64,000 nt of DNA, from contig CANGJM010000005.1 of assembly GCA_947454525.1 (NCBI GenBank), positions 62,001 to 126,000 of the forward strand, in the 5' to 3' direction. Of this stretch, positions 35,829 to 43,671 are shown in pieces. The translations under genes and the position numbers were made by a program. The number at the start of each line of letters is the position of its first letter. Position 1 is the stretch's first letter. Under the pieces are notes generated by a model. The model had not been told where the DNA came from, did not search any database, and saw nothing but the letters and a program-made list of their open reading frames with translations. This stretch comes from Flavobacteriales bacterium. GTDB lineage: Bacteria > Bacteroidota > Bacteroidia > Flavobacteriales_D > Crocinitomicaceae.

Positions 35829-36767
35829 ATGAAAGTAACCGTAGTAGGTGCAGGTAACGTAGGTGCAACCTGTGCAGATGTGTTGGCACAAAGAGAAATC
35901 GCTAACGAAATTGTTTTACTAGATATTAAAGAGGGATTTGCCGAAGGTAAAGCGCTTGATATTTGGCAAACATCTCCTATTAATTTGTACGATTCACGTA
36001 CAATTGGATCAACAAATGATTACGCTAAAACAGCGGATTCTGATGTGGTAGTAATCACTTCAGGTTTGCCAAGAAAACCAGGAATGTCTCGTGACGACCT
36101 TATCGCTACCAATGCAGGTATTGTTAAGACCGTGACAGAGAACATCGTGAAGTATTCACCAAATGCAATCATTGTTGTTGTTTCTAATCCATTAGATGTG
36201 ATGACATACTGTGCGTATTTGAATGCAAACACGGATCCAAGTAAAGTATTCGGTATGGCTGGTGTACTTGACACAGCTCGTTACCGTGCATTTTTGGCAA
36301 CGGAGTTAAATGTTTCCCCGAAAGATATTCAAGCAGTATTGATGGGTGGACATGGTGACACTATGGTTCCACTTCCTCGTTACACGACTGTAGGTGGAAT
36401 TCCAGTAACAGAATTAATCGAAGAATCTAAATTGAACGAAATCATCGAGCGCACGAAATTTGGTGGTGGTGAAATCGTGAAATTGTTAGGTACTTCAGCT
36501 TGGTACGCTCCAGGTGCTGCAGCAGCTCAAATGGTAGAAGCAATTGTACGTGATCAAAAACGTATCTTCCCTGTTTGTGCTTGGTTACAAGGAGAGTATG
36601 GAATGAACGATATCTACCTTGGTGTACCAGTAGTACTTGGTAAAAACGGTATCGAGAAAATCATCGAATTGCAATTGAACGACGCAGAACGCGCTCTTTT
36701 GGTAGAGTCAGCAGAAGCAGTTAAAAGTGTAATGGAAGTGTTGGACAACATGATTGCTAACGCATAA
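35829..36767 (+). CDS. mdh: Malate dehydrogenase
   Basis: 312 residues of the LDH-like malate dehydrogenase class. NAD-binding VVGAGNVGATCADVLAQ is followed by Asp (LLDIKEG), the substrate loop GLPRKPGMSRDDL, VSNPLDVMTY, and the catalytic His in MGGHGDTMVPL. It oxidises malate to oxaloacetate in the TCA cycle. It is monocistronic and divergent from the sigma factor operon, and ends in a shared terminator with the convergent beta-helix gene. Confidence 0.97.
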   Translation: MKVTVVGAGNVGATCADVLAQREIANEIVLLDIKEGFAEGKALDIWQTSPINLYDSRTIGSTNDYAKTADSDVVVITSGLPRKPGMSRDDLIATNAGIVKTVTENIVKYSPNAIIVVVSNPLDVMTYCAYLNANTDPSKVFGMAGVLDTARYRAFLATELNVSPKDIQAVLMGGHGDTMVPLPRYTTVGGIPVTELIEESKLNEIIERTKFGGGEIVKLLGTSAWYAPGAAAAQMVEAIVRDQKRIFPVCAWLQGEYGMNDIYLGVPVVLGKNGIEKIIELQLNDAERALLVESAEAVKSVMEVLDNMIANA

Positions 36768-36784
36768 GTCCAATTCAACGAAAT

Positions 36785-36819
36785 AAAAAATGCGGGTCAT
36801 CTTGATCCGCATTTTTTTT
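36785..36819 (+). terminator. Terminator between mdh and the beta-helix lipoprotein gene
   Basis: The stem AAAATGCGG / CCGCATTTT with an inner TCA/TGA pairing and a small loop (36787-36815) is flanked by A-runs on the left and T-runs on the right. It should act for mdh (plus) and also for the convergent gene ending at 36834. Confidence 0.85.
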
Positions 36820-36833
36820 GTTCTTGTTTTTCG

Positions 36834-38225
36834 TTAATTCAATTCAATCGCACCAATATCCGGAGGATTGTTTCGAGGATTACCGAGAATATCTGTAACC
36901 ACGCTTGTGTTCACGCCAGTTCCTTGTAAATCGGAATTCGCGCCAAAAGTAAAATCAAATTCTGTTGGATTCGTGAACAGTGCGTTACCATTCCAAATCA
37001 CACTCGCATCGTAAAAGGAGTCCGTGTAAATTTCTTCAGAGCGCAAAAGTGTGTTTCTAAAGTCAAAATTTAAAACCACTCCGGACATCTGAATCGTATC
37101 CATGGCGAATTCTGTGGCTAAGTTTCCGTTAACAACACAATTGTACAGTTTCCCTTCGTTGATGGAGGAAACATTCGTTTGTCCTGCTGTGTAGTCCGTG
37201 TAATAATTACTGATTCCAACCGCTGGATTCGTTGAACTTCCGTATCCGAGTAGGTCGCAATGATTGAAATTGAAGTCGCCGCCTTGAAGGACAAACAAGG
37301 CATGTGTCCCGTTTTTCGCAACGATGCAATTCTCTGCTTTCACTTTCGCTCCAGCAAAAATGAAGACACCATAACGTGCTTGATTTTTGATGATGGTGTT
37401 GGTCATCGTGAGCGTATATCCGGAATTCGTAGGGTCTTCGTCGTACAAGTGCACGCCAGATGTTCCATTTTTAATGATGGCGTAATCAATGGTGCACGGA
37501 CGCGCTTGTTGAAAGTAGATGCCGTAAAATTGTCCACTGACATTCTGATAATCTTGCTCCAAGCGATCTCCTTGAATGACTACTTCATTCCCGAGTGTTC
37601 CTTGAATGTTTAAAGTCGACTTGTACACATACAAAATGGCGTTTTTGTGCATGAAAATCTGTGTCCCCGCTTGGATATTCAATGTTTTAGCGGAGTCAAC
37701 CGCGGCGTAACCATAAATGACGTGCGGTTTATCGTTTGGCCAAATTCCTTCGTTTAAATCCTTGTAATGAAAATACGCGTCTTGTCCCCAAGCGGCAAGT
37801 TTGACGTATTGGTTTTTTTCATTCGACTTAAATCGAATGGAATCTTCAATGATCAAGGGTAAATTCGTTCCGTTTGGATCCAACGTGACTTCGACAAATA
37901 CAAACAAACTATCTCCGCCTTCAATATAGAGGTCCTTGATTTGTATTCCTTGTAATCCATCGACATTCATGGAAAATTTGGAAGTCGTTCCGCCCATTAA
38001 TTCGATTTCATCAATTTTTATCGTTTTGGAGTCCTTGTTGTAAATTTTAAATTGCTGTGTCGTTGATCCAATCGTAGTAAACACGGTATCAAATACAACG
38101 GTGTCTTTTGAAAAACTCAGGTTGTTTTTTGATAATATGACATGCTTTCCACAAGAGCTTGTGCTCAAGGTGAAAAGAACGAGTAAGCCAGCGAAAATGG
38201 TAGAAAAGAAGAATCTCATGTGCAT
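36834..38225 (-). CDS. Right-handed beta-helix lipoprotein
   Basis: 463 residues. A lipoprotein signal peptide ends in LSTSSC (lipobox, Cys about residue 25; a second ATG lies two codons in). An Ig-like domain (about 30-130, LSFSKDTVVFDTVFTTIGSTTQQFKIYN) precedes a parallel beta-helix region with repeated short strands (NTIIKNQARYGVFIFAGAKVKAENCIVAKNGTHALFV) and the ending LGNPRNNPPDIGAIEL, as in choice-of-anchor Q type proteins. It is probably on the outer membrane or cell surface. Function is unknown; some beta-helix proteins bind or cleave polysaccharides, but no catalytic residues are evident. Confidence 0.82.
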   Translation of the reverse strand: MHMRFFFSTIFAGLLVLFTLSTSSCGKHVILSKNNLSFSKDTVVFDTVFTTIGSTTQQFKIYNKDSKTIKIDEIELMGGTTSKFSMNVDGLQGIQIKDLYIEGGDSLFVFVEVTLDPNGTNLPLIIEDSIRFKSNEKNQYVKLAAWGQDAYFHYKDLNEGIWPNDKPHVIYGYAAVDSAKTLNIQAGTQIFMHKNAILYVYKSTLNIQGTLGNEVVIQGDRLEQDYQNVSGQFYGIYFQQARPCTIDYAIIKNGTSGVHLYDEDPTNSGYTLTMTNTIIKNQARYGVFIFAGAKVKAENCIVAKNGTHALFVLQGGDFNFNHCDLLGYGSSTNPAVGISNYYTDYTAGQTNVSSINEGKLYNCVVNGNLATEFAMDTIQMSGVVLNFDFRNTLLRSEEIYTDSFYDASVIWNGNALFTNPTEFDFTFGANSDLQGTGVNTSVVTDILGNPRNNPPDIGAIELN

Positions 38226-38233
38226 ATAACGAA

Positions 38234-38241
38234 CAAATCTA
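38234..38241 (-). promoter_or_regulatory. Putative -7 promoter box of the beta-helix lipoprotein gene
   Basis: TAGATTTG on the minus strand is a perfect TANNTTTG box, 8 nt before the first ATG (38225) and 14 nt before the second (38219). No clear -33 TTTG is seen. Confidence 0.35.
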
Positions 38242-38306
38242 CGGATTATTGGGACTTTTTTTGAACCTTTGGAGAACTTGGTTGTAAATAGCTAAAAATC
38301 ATCCCG

Positions 38307-39512
38307 ATGAAACAAACTATTTTTTTTAGTTTATTGTTCTTTTTTTCCCTTATTTCCTTTGGTCAACCGCCGAATGGAATCCTGAATACGCCGCAAAGTA
38401 CCAATCAAATGGGTGTGATGGAAAATGGGACAAACATGTCCAAAGGAAAATTGAATATCAACACAAATTTCGAATCCAATTCACTGTTGAAACAAGACTC
38501 TACTTATTTCGGCGTGAATCAAAAAATGGAAGAACGAGAAATTACCGAACAAGATGACACAAAAGAAATTCGTGAGAATGACAAAACAATGCATGTCTTT
38601 TCCGCTTTTTCGCTTGTTCGTCAAAATTCTAAATTGAATAAATTTCAACGCACACCGTTGCCTGCAGAGCAATCCGAAATGGATGCTAAAGTAAAGCAAC
38701 TCGAACTGATTTCCCCCAACTCTTGGGAATATCATTTGGCGTATTATGCCGCGGGTAATTACAATTTGGATCGATCACCGGACCTTGAGAAAGCGTATCA
38801 GATGAATCCAGAAAATCTCGACGTTCAAAAACAATATGTTTCACTCAAATACATGAAAGGAGATACGGTCAGTGCTCAAAACATGCTTTCATCTATGTCT
38901 CTAAATGAGGTGATTAGTTTGGAAGTTGAACGTTATACCAGTGATGTTTTGACTTCTTGTTCGATGAACGCTACACTGATTACCCATGGATTTGAGGATA
39001 CCTACGGCGCTCTTTTTAATCAGTTTAGTCACCAACAGCGAATGGATGTCAACGTTGTTTCTTTGGATTTCTTGCAGAGTCCACAATACCGCAAAGCATT
39101 AGAGGAAAAAGGGTATGTCCTGCCAAAGACGACCAAAATCGATGTCGGATACTTGAGTCAATTTTGTTACTTGAATGCGGACAAGGAACTGTTTCTTTCG
39201 GTGACGATACCAAGGACTTACTTGGAGCCGATTTCTAAAAAACTATTTCCGGTTGGAGTCACCTTTCAATATGCAAATGCTCCTTCAGGGGATCTACCTG
39301 ATCGACAGGAGGACATGTGGTTCTATCAACTCAATAAATATGGATTGAACGAGGGGGAAGAGCGCAGCAAATTCGCCATGAATTACATTCCACTGTTGAT
39401 GTATTTGGAGCGGAAATACATCCAGGAAGGAAATGAAGTTTTGTTGCTTCAAGTTCGAGATAGCATGGATTTCATCCTCGGAAAGAAAACCACAAATAAG
39501 TCTGGGAATTAG
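38307..39512 (+). CDS. Secreted protein of unknown function upstream of an ECF sigma module
   Basis: 401 residues with a signal peptide (MKQTIFFSLLFFFSLISFGQ). Residues about 20-110 are Asn/Thr/Glu-rich and disordered-looking. Residues 130-190 have a helical, TPR-like look (NSWEYHLAYYAAGNYNLDRSPDLEKAYQMNPENLDVQKQY, cut here from a longer helical stretch). The remainder is compact with conserved-looking aromatic residues. I do not recognise a family. It ends exactly one base before the ATG of the sigma gene, so it is the first gene of a three-gene operon and may be the envelope component monitored by the sigma/anti-sigma pair. Confidence 0.75.
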   Translation: MKQTIFFSLLFFFSLISFGQPPNGILNTPQSTNQMGVMENGTNMSKGKLNINTNFESNSLLKQDSTYFGVNQKMEEREITEQDDTKEIRENDKTMHVFSAFSLVRQNSKLNKFQRTPLPAEQSEMDAKVKQLELISPNSWEYHLAYYAAGNYNLDRSPDLEKAYQMNPENLDVQKQYVSLKYMKGDTVSAQNMLSSMSLNEVISLEVERYTSDVLTSCSMNATLITHGFEDTYGALFNQFSHQQRMDVNVVSLDFLQSPQYRKALEEKGYVLPKTTKIDVGYLSQFCYLNADKELFLSVTIPRTYLEPISKKLFPVGVTFQYANAPSGDLPDRQEDMWFYQLNKYGLNEGEERSKFAMNYIPLLMYLERKYIQEGNEVLLLQVRDSMDFILGKKTTNKSGN

Positions 39513-40091
39513 ATGAAGTTGTTTCGCAAAGCGATATCAGATTGGAGCGATGAGTCCTTGATGCATGCATTGGGACAAGGGAATCAGTCTGCCTTTACGG
39601 AATTGTATGATCGTTACGCCGGAAAATTAAAAGGGTATTTCCGAAACATGCTTTGGCGCGATGATGAAAAAGCGGAGGATTTTGTCCACGATTTGTTTGC
39701 GAAAATCATTCAACATCCCGAATCGTTTGACACTTCTCGCTCTTTTAAAACATGGCTTTTCTCGGTGGCAAGTAATATGTGTAAAAATGAGTACAAACGA
39801 ATGGAAGTAAGAAAAAACACGGTTCATGGTGTGGATACATCTTTCGCTCCGTCCAATGAAAATGTATTGAATCAAGTTCAGGACGCGCAGTTCTTGGCTG
39901 AATTCGAAGAGAAATTACAGGAATTAGATGAAAAACACCGGTCGGTGTTTACCTTGCGTCACCTCGATGGACTTGCCTTAAAAGAAATTGCCGAGATTTT
40001 AGAGATCAACGAAGGAACAGTCAAGTCGCGCTTGTTTTATGCGACAAAATTTTTAGCGAATCAACTGAGTGTTTATCAATTAGCACAATAA
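39513..40091 (+). CDS. ECF sigma factor (middle gene of a three-gene operon)
   Basis: 192 residues. Region 2 has QGNQSAFTELYDRYAGKLKGYFRNML, DKAEDFVHDLFAKIIQHPESFD and KTWLFSVASNMCKNEYKR. Region 4 has ELDEKHRSVFTLRHLDGLALKEIAEILEINEGTVKSRLFYATKFLA. It is a standard ECF sigma-70 factor. There is no gap to the upstream secreted-protein gene and only 2 nt to the downstream membrane-protein gene, which indicates coupled expression. Confidence 0.94.
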   Translation: MKLFRKAISDWSDESLMHALGQGNQSAFTELYDRYAGKLKGYFRNMLWRDDEKAEDFVHDLFAKIIQHPESFDTSRSFKTWLFSVASNMCKNEYKRMEVRKNTVHGVDTSFAPSNENVLNQVQDAQFLAEFEEKLQELDEKHRSVFTLRHLDGLALKEIAEILEINEGTVKSRLFYATKFLANQLSVYQLAQ

Positions 40092-40093
40092 AG

Positions 40094-40903
40094 ATGGAAG
40101 AACAATTAAAAAACATATTGAAGAATCATGAGACTTTTGCCGAGTTGAATGACTTTGAGCGTGAGCAATTAGTGGAATGGTGTGCCGATGAACAGGAATT
40201 TCAGTCCTTGAAAAAGTTGTTTCAGCACGTCGATGTGTGGTCGGATCAGCCCACAGATGATTCCAACACGAAGCTACGTTTGGACCAACTCTTTGCGATT
40301 CAATATGCGGGCAAACAATCCACTTCGAATGGAAGAGAAATCCAGTTCACTAAAAATCGTTTTAGTCGCATCGCGTCGTGGGCTTCCATTCCCGCGGTCG
40401 CAGCAGCATTGGTTTTGACTTGGTATATGTACCAACCAGCACCAGAAGTAACGTTAGCGAAAAATTCCGTCAAAACTCCATTAAAAGAAAAGCAAGTTCA
40501 AATAGAAAAAAAAGAGGAGTTAAAATTAAACGGTGGTTTAACTATTCCGGCACCAGTCGCTGTAGAGTCCACAAACGCGGAAATTCCTCAACAAGTCGCA
40601 TTGATAGAAGGTCCATTGCCCGAGATGAGTGAGCGTGCATCCGATGATATGGTAACCGTAGTCCCGGATGTTTCGTGGTCATCCAGTCTTGCAAATGGAT
40701 CAAGTGCGACATTATCGGCAACGACTATGGGTGCTACCAGCTATACTTGGTCAGCGAACGATCTGAGTGAAGTAAAAGTGATGTCCTCAAAAATAGCATC
40801 CACAGAAAAAATCAGTTACCGTAAAAAGCAAGCCGACGAATTTTCTTCGATGAGCGTGAAGTCCATGCCAGAAATGTTGGATGTGATTGTTGCTGCGTAC
40901 TAG
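40094..40903 (+). CDS. Single-span membrane protein, probable anti-sigma factor
   Basis: 269 residues. A cytoplasmic region of about 95 residues (MEEQLKNILKNHETFAELNDFEREQLVEWC...) precedes one helix near residues 97-112 (ASIPAVAAALVLTWYMY). A Lys/Pro/Glu-rich periplasmic stretch leads to a small segment resembling one Ig-like strand pair (ATLSATTMGATSYTWSAND). It is not FecR or a zinc anti-sigma domain. Anti-sigma function is inferred from topology and the 2-nt spacing to the sigma gene. Its stop interleaves with that of the convergent gene in CTAG. Confidence 0.72.
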   Translation: MEEQLKNILKNHETFAELNDFEREQLVEWCADEQEFQSLKKLFQHVDVWSDQPTDDSNTKLRLDQLFAIQYAGKQSTSNGREIQFTKNRFSRIASWASIPAVAAALVLTWYMYQPAPEVTLAKNSVKTPLKEKQVQIEKKEELKLNGGLTIPAPVAVESTNAEIPQQVALIEGPLPEMSERASDDMVTVVPDVSWSSSLANGSSATLSATTMGATSYTWSANDLSEVKVMSSKIASTEKISYRKKQADEFSSMSVKSMPEMLDVIVAAY

Positions 40904-41475
40904 TAGCGGAGAATAAACTGTTCCTTTTCTTGAAAGGACCTCTTTGCTAATATCCCGAAGTGAAATACATCGGCACTGAAGTGAAATTCGGATTTTTCTT
41001 TCAGTTGCTTCCATTCCGAAAACGCACGATCATTTCCTCTGATACCATTGATAAGGATCAAGCTATTTTCATCGAGTAGCGGAAGGAGTTCGTTCACTTT
41101 ATTTAATATATCGTCGTTTCTTGTGTCCGTAGTTAGCAAAATGACCGAGGCATGCTTTTCTTTTTCCAATTGATCAAAAAAGGATAAGTTCTGTATGTCC
41201 GATGGAATACTCAATTCTTTCGCTAAACCTTCGATGTCAGTTTGAAGTCTCGTTTCAGTAAGTAGTGTGTTAAATTTCAGGTGTTTCGAAAGTTGCATCA
41301 AACAGCGCAACGTATTCTCATGAAGCTTGATTTTGGTGCTGATTCCAATGATTTTCTCTTTTGAAACCGGAATTTTAAAACAGTTATCCAACAAATCGTA
41401 GACGAATGGTGAATGAATCCCATGTCTTCCTTTGGCTTTCCAAGTATATTTTATAATTTCGATGCATCGATTCAC
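40900..41475 (-). CDS. Reduced SAM-methyltransferase-like protein ('HGIHSPFV' family)
   Basis: 191 residues. The start (KYTWKAKGRHGIHSPFVYDLLDNCF) and the end (FHFSADVFHFGILAKRSFQEKEQFILRY) match a Bacteroidota family annotated as class I SAM-dependent methyltransferases, which I recall as about 230-250 residues. In this copy the usual glycine-rich SAM-binding loop after the N-terminal helix is not recognisable and the middle is shortened. It may be a degenerate or non-catalytic homologue. The reading frame itself is intact. It is convergent with the anti-sigma-like gene and divergent from the DUF4301 gene (27 nt). Confidence 0.65.
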   Translation of the reverse strand: MNRCIEIIKYTWKAKGRHGIHSPFVYDLLDNCFKIPVSKEKIIGISTKIKLHENTLRCLMQLSKHLKFNTLLTETRLQTDIEGLAKELSIPSDIQNLSFFDQLEKEKHASVILLTTDTRNDDILNKVNELLPLLDENSLILINGIRGNDRAFSEWKQLKEKSEFHFSADVFHFGILAKRSFQEKEQFILRY

Positions 41476-41502
41476 GGTGCAAAATAACTATTTTCAGTAG
41501 AC

Positions 41503-42903
41503 ATGGGACTAACAAGTGCGGAAGAAATAAGTGTGTTAAAGCAAAAAAAAGACATCTTAAATGGTGCTCCGACCTTGGATATTGTTCGTCCGTGTAGACT
41601 TGGTGACGGAATCGTTCAGTTGAATCCAGAAGAGGAACAAGACTTGAAACAGCGTTTTGAGCAACTGAAAAAGAAACTCTCCTTTTTTATCCCTGCCTCT
41701 GGTTCAGGATCACGCATGTTTCAGTTTTTGTACGATTACATGAATCAAACGACTGAAACGAATCAAGCGCAAACAGAGCAGTTTATTCGACGCATTTCAT
41801 CTTTTGCATTCTACAAACGTTTTCCAGCGGATGTGAAAGAAAAAGTGGAGAATTTTACCTGGAGCATCGAAGACTTAATTGCGTATGTTCTTGGTGAAGA
41901 AGGACTGAATTTTGGATTGTTTCCCAAAGGACTCATTCCTTTTCATTCTTTGGGTCCATTTATCTTGAATCCATTCCAAGAGCAATTAATTCAAGGTAGT
42001 CAATTGGTTAAAACACCGATTGATTTTCATTTTACCATTCAATCCACCTTTGAAGCGCATTTTCAATCTGCTATTCAGAGTTTGAGCGATATGACAGGTG
42101 ATGTGTATCCGGTTAGTTACTCGGAACAAGACCCGAAAACAAATTCCTATGCCTTCTTTGCGGATGGAACACTTGCGTTAGGAGAGGATGAGCAACCGAT
42201 TCGTCGTCCAGCTGGACACGGAACCTTGTTGTCGAATTTGGCGCACATAAAAAGCGACTATGTTTTGGTCAAAAACATCGATAATTTGCAGCATTTCAGT
42301 CAATCAGATGCAAGTACCTCACAGTGGAAGATTCTTGTAGGATTATTGGATCAATTGAAAGAAGCTTTTTCCAAGTTAGAAGCGCAGCCATCACTTGCTG
42401 AATTTGAAGAATTAAATGCACGTTTTCACTTTTTACCTGCACATGAGTTAACAAGTGAAGCCGATTTACTCCGTTTTCTGCGTCGTCCCTTGCGTGTTTG
42501 CGGAATGGTTCGAAACGAGGGTCAGCCCGGTGGAGGTCCATTCTTTGTTCAGAAAGACGGCGAGACACGTAAACAAATTGTCGAAAAAGCACAATTAGCG
42601 AATACCGATAAAGTGAACGCGTTGCTCATGCAAAGCACCCATTTTAATCCAGTAATAATGGCATTGGATTTCAAGGATTTCCAAGGTGAAGCCTATGATT
42701 TGTCGGCGTTTACCGACGAGGAAGCCTATTTCATTGTGGAGAAAAGTCATCAGGGGAAATCCATTCGATTCATTGAACAGCCTGGACTTTGGAATGGAGG
42801 AATGGCGAATTGGAACACCTTATTTGTTGAAATCCCCAATGAAGTATTTACACCTGTAAAAACGGTGTTGGATTTATTACAAAACACGCATCAGTCCACA
42901 TAA
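41503..42903 (+). CDS. DUF4301 family protein
   Basis: 466 residues. The N-terminal third has PCRLGDGIVQLNPEEE and FFIPASGSGSRMFQFLYDY, a nucleotide-sugar-pyrophosphorylase-like loop typical of DUF4301. Further blocks are FGLFPKGLIPFHSLG, RRPAGHGTLLSNLAHIKSDYVLVKNIDNL and RPLRVCGMVRNEGQPGGGPFF. The overall look is a nucleotidyltransferase-like fold acting on a sugar phosphate, but no reaction is established to my knowledge. It is a stand-alone cytoplasmic protein with no operon partner. Confidence 0.85.
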   Translation: MGLTSAEEISVLKQKKDILNGAPTLDIVRPCRLGDGIVQLNPEEEQDLKQRFEQLKKKLSFFIPASGSGSRMFQFLYDYMNQTTETNQAQTEQFIRRISSFAFYKRFPADVKEKVENFTWSIEDLIAYVLGEEGLNFGLFPKGLIPFHSLGPFILNPFQEQLIQGSQLVKTPIDFHFTIQSTFEAHFQSAIQSLSDMTGDVYPVSYSEQDPKTNSYAFFADGTLALGEDEQPIRRPAGHGTLLSNLAHIKSDYVLVKNIDNLQHFSQSDASTSQWKILVGLLDQLKEAFSKLEAQPSLAEFEELNARFHFLPAHELTSEADLLRFLRRPLRVCGMVRNEGQPGGGPFFVQKDGETRKQIVEKAQLANTDKVNALLMQSTHFNPVIMALDFKDFQGEAYDLSAFTDEEAYFIVEKSHQGKSIRFIEQPGLWNGGMANWNTLFVEIPNEVFTPVKTVLDLLQNTHQST

Positions 42904-42943
42904 AATTTCTACATTTTTCGAGGTCTCAACGGTTTAATTTGGC

Positions 42944-42951
42944 TATTTTTG
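42944..42951 (+). promoter_or_regulatory. Putative -7 promoter box of the nfu gene
   Basis: TATTTTTG, a perfect TANNTTTG, ends 15 nt before the ATG at 42967. A TTCG at 42917-42920 lies 23 nt upstream and could be a weak -33 element. Confidence 0.4.
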
Positions 42952-42966
42952 TAAAAAAAAACAAAG

Positions 42967-43569
42967 ATGGTTCCAGTTACGGTTTACGCTGAAATGACTC
43001 CAAATCCGACAACGATGAAATACGTTGCGAATAAATATTTATTGGCAACGGGAGATGCTGTTGAATTTAGTTCCAAAGCTGATTCCAAAGGCTATTCTCC
43101 TTTGGCAGAGGCATTGTTCGATTTTCCTTTTGTTCAAAAGGTTTTTATTGCAGCTAATTTTATTACCATCACCAAAACGGACAACGTTCCTTGGGATTTC
43201 ATTAACATGGAATTACGTGAATTTGTGCGTGAATGGTTGTTCTTCGGAAAAGAAGTATTGATTCAAATGCCTTCTCAATTGGCACAAATGGAAGATGAGT
43301 CAAGTCCAGAGAAACCGGCAAAAACATTCAATCCAAGTGACTTCGATGATCCCATCCGTGCTTTGCTTGATGAATACGTTCGTCCAGCAGTAGAAAACGA
43401 CGGTGGAGCAATTGATTTTGTTGGATTCGAAGATGGAATTGTTACGGTTTTAATGAAAGGTTCATGCGCTGGATGTCCGTCATCTACGGCAACACTGAAA
43501 GGTGGAATCGAAAACTTGTTGAAACAACACCTACCGGAAGTCAAAGAAGTTGTCGCATTAAACGGATAA
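42967..43569 (+). CDS. Nfu-type iron-sulfur cluster scaffold/carrier protein
   Basis: 200 residues. An Nfu N-terminal domain (about 5-92: YAEMTPNPTTMKYVANKYLL, SPLAEALFDFPFVQKVFIAANFITITK) is joined to a C-terminal NifU-like domain (about 118-200) with DEYVRPAVENDGGAIDFVGFEDG and the cluster-binding CAGCPSSTATLKGGIENLL. It carries [4Fe-4S] clusters to client enzymes; LipA and HemN, encoded in this window, are possible clients in a general sense. It is monocistronic with its own promoter box. Confidence 0.93.
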   Translation: MVPVTVYAEMTPNPTTMKYVANKYLLATGDAVEFSSKADSKGYSPLAEALFDFPFVQKVFIAANFITITKTDNVPWDFINMELREFVREWLFFGKEVLIQMPSQLAQMEDESSPEKPAKTFNPSDFDDPIRALLDEYVRPAVENDGGAIDFVGFEDGIVTVLMKGSCAGCPSSTATLKGGIENLLKQHLPEVKEVVALNG

Positions 43570-43671
43570 AATCAAGGGACTAGACACAAAATTTAGTCCA
43601 ATTGAATAATTATTCTTACATTTAAGTGAACAAGACAAAGAACGTGTTGTTACGTATAGACAAAATCCAAC

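Noticed and set aside
40094..40903. Calling the membrane partner a FecR-type anti-sigma factor
   Set aside because: There is no FecR domain signature. Only the topology and gene spacing support an anti-sigma role, so I kept the name general.
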